A DNA stretch of 64,000 nt from Fibrobacter sp. (GTDB lineage: Bacteria; Fibrobacterota; Fibrobacteria; Fibrobacterales; Fibrobacteraceae). The stretch's first letter is position 1, and the number at the start of each line of letters is the position of its first letter. The DNA lies in contig JAFVGH010000074.1 of the NCBI GenBank assembly GCA_017475045.1, positions 21,357 through 85,356 of the forward strand. Reading direction: 5' to 3'. Below are positions 24,538 to 32,776 of this stretch, piece by piece. The notes beneath the pieces are model-generated. The model saw only the letters and a list, made by a program, of their open reading frames with translations. It was not told where the DNA came from and did no database searches. Both the position numbers and the translations under genes were made by a program.

Positions 24538-26625
24538 GTGGCAAAACGCATACCTAAAACGGAAGCGCCTAAAGAAGTGGCGGAAAAGAGGAAGTCCAGT
24601 GGGCTTTCCCGTTTTTGCGAGGTGTATATTCCCCTTGCTCCCGCCATCTATACCTATGGAGTTCCTGAGGGCGTGAACCTTGAACGGGGGAGCGTGGTTT
24701 GGGTGCAGTTTGCCACTCGTAAGAACCCTGTGCTTGCTCTGGTAGCCCGCGTGAGTTCGGAGAGGCCTGCTTTTGACGTTCGCTGCGCCTACCCCCATGC
24801 CTCGGGTTACGTCTTTAACGAGCGTTACATGGACGCTTTGGAATGGGTGGCCCGTTATTATATAAGTACACCCATGAAGGCGTTGAACGTGTTCTGGCCT
24901 TCGGATTTCGGGAAGTACCTGGATGCCCTGGCGGCGTGTTCTGATGCCGATGTTGGTACGGAAAGTGCCGATGCAGATATAGAAGGCGAGGCTTCTAGTA
25001 TAGAGCGTGCCAATGCGGGTTTGGAAGGTGTCGCGCCCCTTACGGACGAACAGCAGGTGGCGTTAGACGCCCTGGTGGCCCGCCTCTCTGGAACGGGGTT
25101 CCGCGGGGCGCTTTTGCATGGGGTTACCGGAAGCGGCAAGACCCGGGTGTATCAGGAACTGGCCCGGGTGGCTCTGGAACGGGGCTTGCGTGTCTTGATT
25201 CTGGTGCCCGAAATCGGGCTTACTCCCCAGACGGCGGGGCGGTTCGAAAGTTTTTTGGGCGTGCACGTTCCGGTGCTGCATTCCGCCCTTTCGGCCCCCA
25301 AGAAGCGGGATGCCTACGTTTCGGTGCTGCAGGGTAAGGCCAGGGTGGTTCTTGGGACCCGGAGTGCCATTCTTGCCCCCTTCGACTTTGACGTGGTGAT
25401 TCTGGACGAGGAGCACGACAGCTCTTTTAAGCAACAGGACCCGGCTCCCCGTTACCATACTCGGGAACTGGCGTTCCATTTGGCCCACAAGTATGGCGCC
25501 CTGGTGGTGCTTGGGTCTGCCACGCCGGCGCTGGAGACTTTCTATAACGCAAATCAGGGTCATCTGGAGTTGCTTTCCCTGAAAAAGCGGGCCACGGCAG
25601 CGCCCCTGCCCGATGTGAAAACTATCGATATGGCTGCCGTTCGCCAGCAGAAGGGAATGCTTCTGTCGCCCGAGCTGCGGGAGTCACTGACGGAATGCGT
25701 CTCTGCCGGGGAGCAGGCCATTGTGTTGATGAACCGTCGGGGTTATTCCAAGATTCGGGTTTGCAGCAGTTGTGGCGAAACCCTTTACTGCAAGCATTGT
25801 CATGTGCCTCTGGTTTACCATCGGCAGTACCGTGGACTTTTGTGCCACTACTGCAACATGATTTACCCGGAGAATATACCTTGCGGTTCTTGCGGGGCGG
25901 AAACTTACGAGTACGTGGGTGGCGCCATTGAGAAGTTGGAAGAGGAAATCCTGGAATGGATTCCGGAAGCCCATGTGGTCCGTATGGATAGGGATACCAC
26001 TCAGAACGTGGGTTCTGTGGAAAAGATCTTGGAATCTTTCAGGAACCGCGAGTACAACATTTTGCTTGGAACCCAGATGGTGGCCAAGGGCCACGACTTT
26101 CCAGGGGTACGTCTCGTAGGGATTGTGGGGGCCGACAGCGGCCTTGGGATTCCCGACTTTAGAGGGACGGAAAGGCTGTTCCAGCTGTTGAGCCAGACGG
26201 CGGGCCGTGCAGGCCGTGCCCAAGGGGGCGGGCGTGTCTTGATCCAGACCCTGAACCCTTCTGAGCCTGTGATGCAGTACGCCCTGAACCATGACTATGC
26301 GGGGTTTGCCCGGAGTGAACTTTCGAACCGGAAGGTGGCGCTCTATCCGCCCTTCTGCAAGCTGGTGTCGGTGTCCGTAGGAAGCCGGGATGAATCGGCC
26401 TTGAATGGGGCGCTGTCAAAGCTTGAGGCTCTTTGCAAGAAGGAAAAGTCTCTGACGGTGCTTGGGCCCGTGGAGGCCTTTGTGCCTGTGGTGCAGAATG
26501 TGCATTGGAGCAGGCTTTACCTGAAGACCCAGGACTTGGCCGCTGTTCGTAATGTGCTTTCGCCGGTGGTGAACCACCCCAAGGGATTTTTTTCCGGCGT
26601 AGAAATTAAAGTAGAGATTGAATAA
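24538..26625 (+). CDS. priA: Primosomal replication-restart helicase PriA
   Basis: 695 aa (E. coli 732). A 3'-5' DNA helicase that recognises stalled forks and starts reloading of the replicative helicase. GTG 24538 is preceded by GGAG. The N-terminal DNA-binding domain spans about 20-150; an acidic Ala/Glu-rich stretch near 140-160 precedes the helicase core. Walker A is GVTGSGKT with Lys201, Walker B is DEEH at 290-293, and GSATPALET is motif III. Zinc ligands sit in CSSCGETLYCKHCHVP and CHYCNMIYPENIPCGSCG, four CxxC pairs as expected. Motifs V-VI are ILLGTQMVAKGHDFP and LLSQTAGRAGRA. Follows the tRNA-Pro terminator by about 30 nt and converges with dusA. Confidence 0.95.
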   Translation: MAKRIPKTEAPKEVAEKRKSSGLSRFCEVYIPLAPAIYTYGVPEGVNLERGSVVWVQFATRKNPVLALVARVSSERPAFDVRCAYPHASGYVFNERYMDALEWVARYYISTPMKALNVFWPSDFGKYLDALAACSDADVGTESADADIEGEASSIERANAGLEGVAPLTDEQQVALDALVARLSGTGFRGALLHGVTGSGKTRVYQELARVALERGLRVLILVPEIGLTPQTAGRFESFLGVHVPVLHSALSAPKKRDAYVSVLQGKARVVLGTRSAILAPFDFDVVILDEEHDSSFKQQDPAPRYHTRELAFHLAHKYGALVVLGSATPALETFYNANQGHLELLSLKKRATAAPLPDVKTIDMAAVRQQKGMLLSPELRESLTECVSAGEQAIVLMNRRGYSKIRVCSSCGETLYCKHCHVPLVYHRQYRGLLCHYCNMIYPENIPCGSCGAETYEYVGGAIEKLEEEILEWIPEAHVVRMDRDTTQNVGSVEKILESFRNREYNILLGTQMVAKGHDFPGVRLVGIVGADSGLGIPDFRGTERLFQLLSQTAGRAGRAQGGGRVLIQTLNPSEPVMQYALNHDYAGFARSELSNRKVALYPPFCKLVSVSVGSRDESALNGALSKLEALCKKEKSLTVLGPVEAFVPVVQNVHWSRLYLKTQDLAAVRNVLSPVVNHPKGFFSGVEIKVEIE

Positions 26626-26654
26626 AAAAAAGATGCCCGCTCGGTGGCGGGCAT
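26624..26654 (-). terminator. Rho-independent terminator of dusA (dispersed hairpin)
   Basis: Minus strand ATGCCCGC CACCGA GCGGGCAT followed by C and a run of eight T. It starts 12 nt after the dusA stop and its T-run overlaps the last codon area of priA. The hairpin is identical to that at 16167-16188. Confidence 0.85.
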
Positions 26655-26666
26655 GACGTGTGGGCG

Positions 26667-27650
26667 TTATTCTTCTATTACGTCGTCCATGGCGCGGCGG
26701 AGCATTTCCGCGGCGTCTTTTGTTTTGGGGGCGCCCTGGCTTAGCGTCTGGCGGAACTTGCGGGCGCCGGGGAGTCCGGTGAAAAGGCCGTAGAGGTGGC
26801 GGGTGAGAATGGTGGCGGGGGTTCCCTTGGCGAATTCCTTTTCGACGTAAGGCAGATAGGCCTCGAGAAGGGCTTTACGGGAAGACACTGGGGTGGCGGT
26901 GCTGCGGAAAATTCTCTCGTCGGCATCACGCAGGAACCAGGGATTCTCGTAGGCTTCGCGGCCCACCATCACGCCGTCCAAGTCCTTCAGCTGGTCTTCT
27001 ACCTGGTCCAGAGTTCTAATGCCTCCGTTCAGGGAGATGTTCAGGTTGGGCATATCGGCCTTCAGCTTGTGGACAAATTCATATTTTAGCGGCGGGACTT
27101 CCCGGTTCTCCTTGGGAGAGAGCCCCTTGAGCCAGGCCTTACGGGCGTGTACAATGAAGATTCGGCAACCCGCATCGGCGATCGTCCCGATAAAGTCCCG
27201 GAAGAACTCCCAGGAATCAAACTCGTCAACGCCGATGCGGCATTTGATGGAGACCGGGATGGAGACGGCGTCTTGCATGGCCTTGAAACAGTCGGCCACC
27301 AGGTTCTTGTCTTTCATGAGGCAGGCACCGAAGTTTCCGTTCTGCACCCGGTCCGAGGGGCATCCGCAGTTCAGGTTTACTTCGTTGAATCCGGCTCGCT
27401 CTACCAGCTTACTTGCCTCCGCAAGTTCGTTAGGATAGGAGCCACCAAGTTGAAGAACCGCTGGAAGTTCGCAGTCTTCATGTTCCAGAAAAATGTTTGT
27501 GTCCTTGCAGTGTATAAGCCCTGTGGATACCACCATCTCGCTGTAGAGCAAAATGTTCTTGGAAATCAGCCGCAAAAAATACCGCTCATGACGGTCGGTG
27601 CAGTCCAGCATGGGGGCAATGGAAAGACGTCGGTTGAAATCCAGGTCCAT
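26667..27650 (-). CDS. dusA: tRNA-dihydrouridine synthase (DusA type)
   Basis: 327 aa from ATG 27648-27650, the start that matches the family N-terminus (LDFNRRLSIAPMLDCTDRH); a longer frame extends upstream without support. FMN enzyme reducing uridine in the tRNA D-loop. Motifs: SIAPMLDCTDRHERYFLR, LQLGGSYP, NLNCGCPSDRVQNGNFG with the catalytic Cys, VSIKCRIGVD, FIVHARKAWLKGLSP and NGGIRTL; the KGLSP and SDRVQNG wording is specific to DusA. A TATATT box 7 nt upstream and no ribosome site suggest a leaderless message. Divergent from the aspartoacylase gene with only 34 bp between start codons, so the two promoters overlap. Confidence 0.93.
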   Translation of the reverse strand: MDLDFNRRLSIAPMLDCTDRHERYFLRLISKNILLYSEMVVSTGLIHCKDTNIFLEHEDCELPAVLQLGGSYPNELAEASKLVERAGFNEVNLNCGCPSDRVQNGNFGACLMKDKNLVADCFKAMQDAVSIPVSIKCRIGVDEFDSWEFFRDFIGTIADAGCRIFIVHARKAWLKGLSPKENREVPPLKYEFVHKLKADMPNLNISLNGGIRTLDQVEDQLKDLDGVMVGREAYENPWFLRDADERIFRSTATPVSSRKALLEAYLPYVEKEFAKGTPATILTRHLYGLFTGLPGARKFRQTLSQGAPKTKDAAEMLRRAMDDVIEE

Positions 27651-27657
27651 ACGGGCA

Positions 27658-27663
27658 AATATA
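27658..27663 (-). promoter_or_regulatory. Candidate -10 box for leaderless dusA mRNA
   Basis: Minus strand TATATT, 7 nt, then the dusA ATG. Confidence 0.5.
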
Positions 27664-27671
27664 GAATTTGC

Positions 27672-27677
27672 TATAAT
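27672..27677 (+). promoter_or_regulatory. Candidate -10 box for a leaderless aspartoacylase mRNA
   Basis: Consensus TATAAT, 7 nt, then ATG 27685. It faces the dusA box 8 nt away on the other strand. Confidence 0.5.
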
Positions 27678-27684
27678 GCTTACC

Positions 27685-28596
27685 ATGAGCTTGATTGAAA
27701 ACATTGTGGTAGCGGGCGGGACCCACGGAAACGAGCGGACGGGTGTTCGTTTGGTAGAGAAGTGGATGGAACGCCCCGGATGCTACAGCTCGTGTTGCCC
27801 CAGCGCCAAGGTTGACCTGGTGCTTTCGAACCCAGAGGCGATGAGGCTGAACAGGCGGTACCGCGACCACGACCTGAACAGGGCTTTCTCCCAGGTGTGC
27901 CTGGATGCCCAGAGTGACCCGCAGGAATACGAGTTCCGCAGGGCCCGGGAACTGAACCGCCTTTACGGACCCAAGGGTGCAAACACTAAGACGGACCTGT
28001 TGCTGGATGTGCACAATACGGGTTCCAACATGGGGCTCTGCCTGATCCTTTCGGCGCGGGATCCCTTTACCATGAAGGCTTCCGCTGTACTGACTCAGGA
28101 GTTCAAGTCGGCGAGAATTTATTACCAGCCCGAAGAACGGAGCATGTCGCCCTATTTTGGGACGGTGGCCAAGGCGGACGTGTGTATCGAGATTGGCCCC
28201 CAGCAGCACGGGACCCTGGATGCCCGCCTGTTCGAAGAGACGGAATGCCTGGTAAAGCGCTACCTGGAACTTGCAGACGAATGGAATCGGGGTGAACTGC
28301 AGAAACGTGCCCCGATTCAGGTGGAAGTGTTTACCCAGCTACGGGACTTGGGTTACCCCAAGGCCTGGGCTCTTTCTCCTATTGAGGCCATGATCCACCC
28401 GGACTTGCTGGGTCGCGACTTCTGTGAGCTGAAGAAGGGCGACAAACTTTTCTGCACCTTCGATGGCAAGGACATTTTGTACGAGGGCGAGGCGGATGGA
28501 CGGACCAGCGTGTGGCCCATCTTTATAAACGAACCCGCTTATTACGAGAAAGATATCGCCATGAGCCTTACGGTAAGGAGCGTGGAGGAGTGGTAG
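27685..28596 (+). CDS. Aspartoacylase / succinylglutamate desuccinylase family deacylase
   Basis: 303 aa; zinc carboxypeptidase-like fold. Likely removes an acyl group from an N-acyl-aspartate. Zinc ligands are His14 and Glu17 in GGTHGNERTG and His110 in LLLDVHNTGSNMG. Other family motifs: LVLSNPEAMRLNRRYRDHDLNRAF for substrate binding and VCIEIGPQQHGTL containing the catalytic Glu. The wording GGTHGNE, DLNRAF and DVHNTG fits aspartoacylase more than AstE, but the exact substrate is inferred. The start is set by TATAAT 7 nt upstream. First gene of a plus-strand series with two unknown genes and a HAD phosphatase. Confidence 0.85.
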   Translation: MSLIENIVVAGGTHGNERTGVRLVEKWMERPGCYSSCCPSAKVDLVLSNPEAMRLNRRYRDHDLNRAFSQVCLDAQSDPQEYEFRRARELNRLYGPKGANTKTDLLLDVHNTGSNMGLCLILSARDPFTMKASAVLTQEFKSARIYYQPEERSMSPYFGTVAKADVCIEIGPQQHGTLDARLFEETECLVKRYLELADEWNRGELQKRAPIQVEVFTQLRDLGYPKAWALSPIEAMIHPDLLGRDFCELKKGDKLFCTFDGKDILYEGEADGRTSVWPIFINEPAYYEKDIAMSLTVRSVEEW

Positions 28597-28636
28597 CGCC
28601 ATTGGCGCATGATTAATGTGGAATGTGAGGTGTGAA

Positions 28637-29296
28637 GTGGAATATGATTTGAACAACGTGCCCAGTGCGGAACTTTCCATGGTTCCGGGCGAAGAACGCT
28701 TGAAGAATTTTATGGAACTGGTCCAGGCTGAAAAGACCAAGCCCTGGGAGTCCAGGCTTTTTGACATTCTGGATTCTTTCGAGGACTTTTTGACTCTGCG
28801 GCCCGAACCGCCCCAGTCCTGGCAAGACAATTACGCGGCCAGCGGCAAGAAGTTCGACTACCATCAGGTGGTTCTGCCCCAGGATTTCCAGGACCCTTAC
28901 GAGGACGATCTGGGCAACATCCGCAGGCTCCGCGGGGAATTCGAGCGGGTACCGAGCACTATGGCCCTGGAACATGAACTGATCAGCCGCAATTATTTTA
29001 TATACGAAAACGGACATGCGGACCCCATTGCAGCCCCGCGCCCCATGCTCATGCTGGAAAGCAAGGACAGGGACGACGACCAGGAAGAGGAAGAAGGGGA
29101 CATTACCTGGGACTGCTGCATATCCATTTTCCCCGATGGAAGTTTCACCGCCTATAACCTGGATAACGATGACGAAGAGGTTTTGGGGGAGGATTTCAAG
29201 GCTGTTTTTGAAAAACATATCGGAACTCTGTCCAAAATGCAGCTGGTGATTCCCGTAGAAGGTCGGGATTATGGTATATTGAGGAGTGATGCGTAG
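28637..29296 (+). CDS. Hypothetical acidic cytosolic protein (219 aa)
   Basis: GTG 28637 is preferred because GAGG lies 6 nt upstream; an in-frame ATG at 28616 lacks a site. The product is acidic, soluble, with no signal peptide. A Glu/Asp-rich loop (SKDRDDDQEEEEGD) lies near residues 145-160, followed by a beta-rich end (CCISIFPDGSFTAYNLDND). No family recognised. It overlaps the start of the next gene by 8 nt (29289-29296) and follows the aspartoacylase gene by 40 nt, so it belongs to the same transcript. Confidence 0.65.
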   Translation: MEYDLNNVPSAELSMVPGEERLKNFMELVQAEKTKPWESRLFDILDSFEDFLTLRPEPPQSWQDNYAASGKKFDYHQVVLPQDFQDPYEDDLGNIRRLRGEFERVPSTMALEHELISRNYFIYENGHADPIAAPRPMLMLESKDRDDDQEEEEGDITWDCCISIFPDGSFTAYNLDNDDEEVLGEDFKAVFEKHIGTLSKMQLVIPVEGRDYGILRSDA

Positions 29297-30572
29297 TCTT
29301 TTGGCAAAAATTTCCCTGGGAATGCTCCTGCTTTGCAGTGGGGCGTTTGCGGCTTTTATCCAGAGCCCTATACCGCCCAGTTCCCAGCAGAACTTTGTCC
29401 GGGATACCGACGGCGATGGCCGTATGGACCAGATGGAAGTCCGTTTCCTAGGAAACCTGACCAAGGAATACATTTCGGAAATGATGGACAGCCTGACCTT
29501 CGAGTGGATTGACTCCTCGGGGGCGGCCAAGCATTACACTGTGCAGAAGAAACAGTTTGCCTTGAACCCGGCAAACAAGCGTAGCGTGGTGGTTGACCTG
29601 AAATCTGTGCAGAAGGGTTTCCGCCTGCTGACGGCCTTTTCTACCATGGAATTTTCCGCCTCGGTTTACGGTTCTGCTTTGCTTTACCTGAAGGACGGCT
29701 CGGTGTACCCCGTGGTACTGAAAGATGCCATGGCGCCTGCCATCATGTCGGCCTACTTAAAGAATATGCGGGGAAAGTCTAGCGATTCCCTGACGGTGCT
29801 GTTTTCGGAACGGGTGCAGCCTGTGCTCGGTTGCAGCGCGCTCCTGGAGTACAAGAGCGCAAAGGACGGCAGGGTCCGTAAGCTCAAGACAGACGAAATC
29901 CGCTGGAATCCCTGGATGAATTCTGCGGTGTTTGTTCTGGACAAGAAATCTACGCCGGATGTACTGAACTTCCGGGATTCTCTGCGGTTGGTGAATAGCT
30001 GTGTGGAAGATACCAGCGGGAACGTTTTTCTGGAGGTGGCAAAGTTCTCGCCGCTGACGGGTTATTCTCCTTTCGAGGTGGTTGTGCCTTCTATGGCGGT
30101 GGACAGCGCCGGTAAGAATGCCGTGGGAGCGGAAACGGCCGGTCGCCCGATTTTCCAGATGAATTTCTTGCCTTTGCCTGTGGATATGGGCAAAGATACG
30201 GCCTGGGGAATCTATATGGATGTTCTGGGCGAGGAATTTGACAACGCCTTGCGTGAGGCGCTGAAAATGGACGAAAAGACGCCTGTTGACCAGGCCAAGC
30301 TTAAAATCCGGTTCGATATCCGCATATACACGAACCTAGGTGCCTACGTGGTCGGGACCCATGCCGATGTGGCCGGTGATGATAGCCGCCTGGGCGGAAA
30401 GCCTACGCAGCTTTCCCTTCGCTGGAATTTTATGGATAGCCATGGCCGTCGTGTATCTACAGGCGTCTACATTGCCAGCGTAACTGCCGTGGTGGAATAT
30501 GACGGCAAGGCCGTGTTCCGCAATGGAACGGATGCTACGGCGTCTTATGTGTTCGGCGTGGTTCGCCGCTAG
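29289..30572 (+). CDS. Exported hypothetical protein with FlgD-like C-terminal domain
   Basis: 427 aa; ATG 29289 follows GAGGAGTG and lies inside the end of the preceding gene. Signal peptide MRSLLAKISLGMLLLCSGAFAA. Near residue 40 there is a thrombospondin-type calcium-binding motif (DTDGDGRMDQMEVRF). The middle consists of Ig/beta-sandwich-like segments with repeated SDSLTVLFSE and NFRDSLRLV patterns. The last 70 residues (LRWNFMDSHGRRVSTGVYIA) match the FlgD-type Ig or gliding-motility CTD style, seen in secreted proteins of this phylum. Ligand and function unknown. Confidence 0.75.
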   Translation: MRSLLAKISLGMLLLCSGAFAAFIQSPIPPSSQQNFVRDTDGDGRMDQMEVRFLGNLTKEYISEMMDSLTFEWIDSSGAAKHYTVQKKQFALNPANKRSVVVDLKSVQKGFRLLTAFSTMEFSASVYGSALLYLKDGSVYPVVLKDAMAPAIMSAYLKNMRGKSSDSLTVLFSERVQPVLGCSALLEYKSAKDGRVRKLKTDEIRWNPWMNSAVFVLDKKSTPDVLNFRDSLRLVNSCVEDTSGNVFLEVAKFSPLTGYSPFEVVVPSMAVDSAGKNAVGAETAGRPIFQMNFLPLPVDMGKDTAWGIYMDVLGEEFDNALREALKMDEKTPVDQAKLKIRFDIRIYTNLGAYVVGTHADVAGDDSRLGGKPTQLSLRWNFMDSHGRRVSTGVYIASVTAVVEYDGKAVFRNGTDATASYVFGVVRR

Positions 30573-30586
30573 GATTGTAGTTTTTC

Positions 30587-31522
30587 ATGGACATCGAAGA
30601 GACAAGAATTTACAAGAGGTACCAATCTCTTGTGGGTTCGTATCAAGTCGCCGAGTCTCGTGTTTCCGAACCTTCGCAGGTTACTTTGTCTGAAATTTTG
30701 GACAAATACGACGCCTTCTGCTTCGATGGTTACGGAACTTTGTACAACCGCGGGGACTTTGTGTACCCTGGCGCCATGGAATGGTACCGCACTCTGCGGG
30801 CTGCGGGCAAGTATTTACGCTTGGTGACCAACGCGGCTTCCAACACCGACGATTTCTTGGCTAAGGATGCAGCGGCACGGGGCTTTGACTTTACAGCAGA
30901 AGAGACTATATCTTCGGGAAGCCTGCTTGCGGACTTGACTCGGGGAAAGTCCGTGGGCGTTTTTGATTTTGCGGGGTTCGCTGGAGAGAACCGCAGGTCT
31001 CTGGAGGAAAATATCCGCGAAGTTTATTACATCGGTCGGGACACCGGCGTGAACGTGCTTGCCCAGGCGGGAATCGCCGCAGCTGAAAATCCGGTGGACC
31101 CGGTGGTGGCTGTGTCGTCTTTTACGGCAACAGACGAGATGTTCAACCATTCGGTGGAAATTTTACGAAGGCCAGGTGCGCTTTTGCTGGTGCTGAACCC
31201 AGATGCCTGGGCGCCCAAGATAGACGGCAGCCGGAGCGCCGTGTCCGGCACGCTGGCGGAACGCCTGCGGGTAGCCTCAGGGTGCAGGACCTGCTATCTG
31301 GGAAAGCCCTTCCCGGCCATCTGGGAAAAGGTCCGGGCCTCTTTGCCTTCGGGTTCCCGGGTCCTGATGATCGGTGATACCATCGGGACAGATGTGTATG
31401 GTGCCAAGGTCGCTGGCTTTGATAGCGCCTTGGTGGTAGGGCGGAACGTGCCCGAAGAAAGTCTTGCCTCTGACGAGGCTGCGCTAGGCTTGCGACCCGA
31501 TTACTACTTGGTGCCGGGCTGA
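30587..31522 (+). CDS. HAD-superfamily (IIA, NagD-like) phosphatase
   Basis: 311 aa, cytosolic. Motif I is AFCFDGYGTLYNRGDFVYPG with nucleophile Asp in FDGYGT; motif II is RLVTNAASN; motif III/IV is VLMIGDTIGTDVYGAKVAGF. The cap between them (about residues 110-230) has the alpha/beta layout of class IIA enzymes such as NagD and phosphoglycolate phosphatase. Substrate unknown. A 40-residue N-terminal extension precedes motif I. The second conserved Asp of the usual DxD is replaced by Tyr-Gly spacing (DGYGT), a known variant in this class. Its last 19 nt overlap the convergent gene on the other strand. Confidence 0.85.
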   Translation: MDIEETRIYKRYQSLVGSYQVAESRVSEPSQVTLSEILDKYDAFCFDGYGTLYNRGDFVYPGAMEWYRTLRAAGKYLRLVTNAASNTDDFLAKDAAARGFDFTAEETISSGSLLADLTRGKSVGVFDFAGFAGENRRSLEENIREVYYIGRDTGVNVLAQAGIAAAENPVDPVVAVSSFTATDEMFNHSVEILRRPGALLLVLNPDAWAPKIDGSRSAVSGTLAERLRVASGCRTCYLGKPFPAIWEKVRASLPSGSRVLMIGDTIGTDVYGAKVAGFDSALVVGRNVPEESLASDEAALGLRPDYYLVPG

Positions 31523-32070
31523 GGATTGCCTGTAGAATCTTGTGAAGTAGAGTCCGGTGCGGGAACGGTCGGCACTTCTGCTGGAGTAGAAGGTGCGGGC
31601 TCTTCCGCTTTCTTGTCGGCTACAATCACATAGAGGGTGTCGTGGACAACGACGGTGTCCCGCACGAAGACAGTATCCGTCTTGCAGGTTACGGCTGATG
31701 ACGTAGCGTTTGCAGATTGTGGCGCAGAACTGCTGGCTATTGCAGAACTGGAAGATTGCGGAGGGTTCTTGCGGAGTTCTTCTTCAAGGGTGTCGCGCTC
31801 TGCCTTGAGGGCGTCCAGTTCCTTCTTGATGTTGGCCTTGTTGTTTGGCCTGCGTTCTCGGGAATACTTGCCTTCTAGGGTGTTGATTCTCTTGTTCAGG
31901 TCCCGAAGTTTGTCGTATTCAGGGCCTTCGCCCTCTACGGTGGGCATGGGGGAGAAAAAGTCCTTGAATTTTTGCCACAGGGATTTTTCTTCGGCATGGG
32001 AGAGGGTAGCGATGCCGAGAACCAGGAAAAGGCTTGCGAAAATGGACCGTGTCAGTCGGGAAGAAAGCAT
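31504..32070 (-). CDS. Exported hypothetical protein with coiled coil
   Basis: 188 aa; signal peptide ending LSHAEEK. Residues 50-105 are a charged helical stretch (YDKLRDLNKRINTLEGKYSR; LDALKAERDTLEEELRKN) that should form a coiled coil. A Ser/Ala-rich linker follows, then a short segment FVRDTVVVHDTLYVIV like those before OmpA domains in Bacteroidota proteins, and a Pro/Ser/Thr-rich tail. No enzymatic motif. A TATCAT box 6 nt before the ATG and no ribosome site suggest a leaderless message. Confidence 0.7.
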   Translation of the reverse strand: MLSSRLTRSIFASLFLVLGIATLSHAEEKSLWQKFKDFFSPMPTVEGEGPEYDKLRDLNKRINTLEGKYSRERRPNNKANIKKELDALKAERDTLEEELRKNPPQSSSSAIASSSAPQSANATSSAVTCKTDTVFVRDTVVVHDTLYVIVADKKAEEPAPSTPAEVPTVPAPDSTSQDSTGNPQPGTK

Positions 32071-32076
32071 GCTTCA

Positions 32077-32082
32077 ATGATA
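32077..32082 (-). promoter_or_regulatory. Candidate -10 box for a leaderless mRNA
   Basis: Minus strand TATCAT, 6 nt, then ATG 32068-32070. Confidence 0.35.
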
Positions 32083-32150
32083 GAAAAAAGCGGTTCTGCA
32101 AGGGGAATCCCTTTACAACATGCCGCTTTTTATTAAATTTGGGAAACCAT

Positions 32151-32223
32151 GCGGGAGTAGCTCAGTTGGTAGAGCGCGACCTTCCCAAGGTCGATGTCGA
32201 GGGTTCGAAACCCTTTTCCCGCT
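32151..32223 (+). tRNA. tRNA-Gly (anticodon CCC)
   Basis: Cloverleaf of 73 nt: acceptor GCGGGAG/TTCCCGC, D-arm GCTCAGTTGGTAGAGC, anticodon stem CGACC/GGTCG with loop TTCCCAA giving CCC, T-arm GGGTTCGAAACCC. Discriminator T, CCA not encoded. A strong terminator follows. Confidence 0.95.
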
Positions 32224-32230
32224 CGAAAAA

Positions 32231-32264
32231 CAAGACGAGCCCTTTTGGGCTCGCCTTGTTTTTT
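32231..32264 (+). terminator. Rho-independent terminator of tRNA-Gly
   Basis: CAAG-A-CGAGCCC / GGGCTCG-C-CTTG stem (one mismatch), TTTT loop and six T after it. Confidence 0.9.
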
Positions 32265-32290
32265 GTAGAGGGAAGTTAGAAGGGGTGAGA

Positions 32291-32406
32291 ACCCTCGAAG
32301 AGGGTTTGACACAAAATTGCCGTGGGCACAAAGTTGCCCATGAAATAGGCAATTTTTGAGCTTGATGCGAGTGTGAACAACAAAGCCCCTGTTATTAAAC
32401 AGGGGC
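32291..32406 (+). other. Three consecutive hairpins in a gene-free region; possible structured RNA
   Basis: Hairpin 1: ACCCTC GAA GAGGGT (32291-32305). Hairpin 2 is nested: outer AAATTGCC / GGCAATTT, inner TGGGCA / TGCCCA (about 32313-32355), ending in five T. Hairpin 3: GCCCCTGTT / AACAGGGGC (32384-32406). The order suggests a transcribed RNA downstream of tRNA-Gly, or an old mobile-element end. No known RNA family is recognised, and the strand is uncertain. The ORFs across it on both strands have no coding character. Confidence 0.4.
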
Positions 32407-32776
32407 GGTTGTGAGAGCAAAGTCTATACCAAATATTTTCATGATGCTTTTAGACTTTGCGGTTTCATAAGCGAGCATCGAGCCCGTAAGGGTTGACAAT
32501 CAGCCGCGAAGCGGTGTCTGATTGGCAACAAACCCTTTCCCTTCCCATTGCCACCCCGGGCCTGTTTTTAACAAATCTTTCCCTCAATGTATGCATCCCT
32601 CGCTCGCAGATTCACTTCGTTCGACTGCTCTCTCGGGAAGCACACATCTCGGTCAAAAAACAAGCGGTGGTTCTGGACTACGAATTTTTGCAGGTGCGAA
32701 AATTTACTACAGGTCCGACCTGTTATTGCTGGCGGAAACTCTTGTGACTGTTAGTCCCTGCGAGTTTCCCCCGAGA
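32407..32776. other. Gene-free stretch, no clear function
   Basis: No credible gene. One more hairpin is visible: CAATCAG-CCGC GAA GCGG-tgt-CTGATTG (about 32498-32523). The remaining sequence has short pieces such as CTTCGTTCGACTGCTCTCT that look like worn dispersed repeats. Confidence 0.5.
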
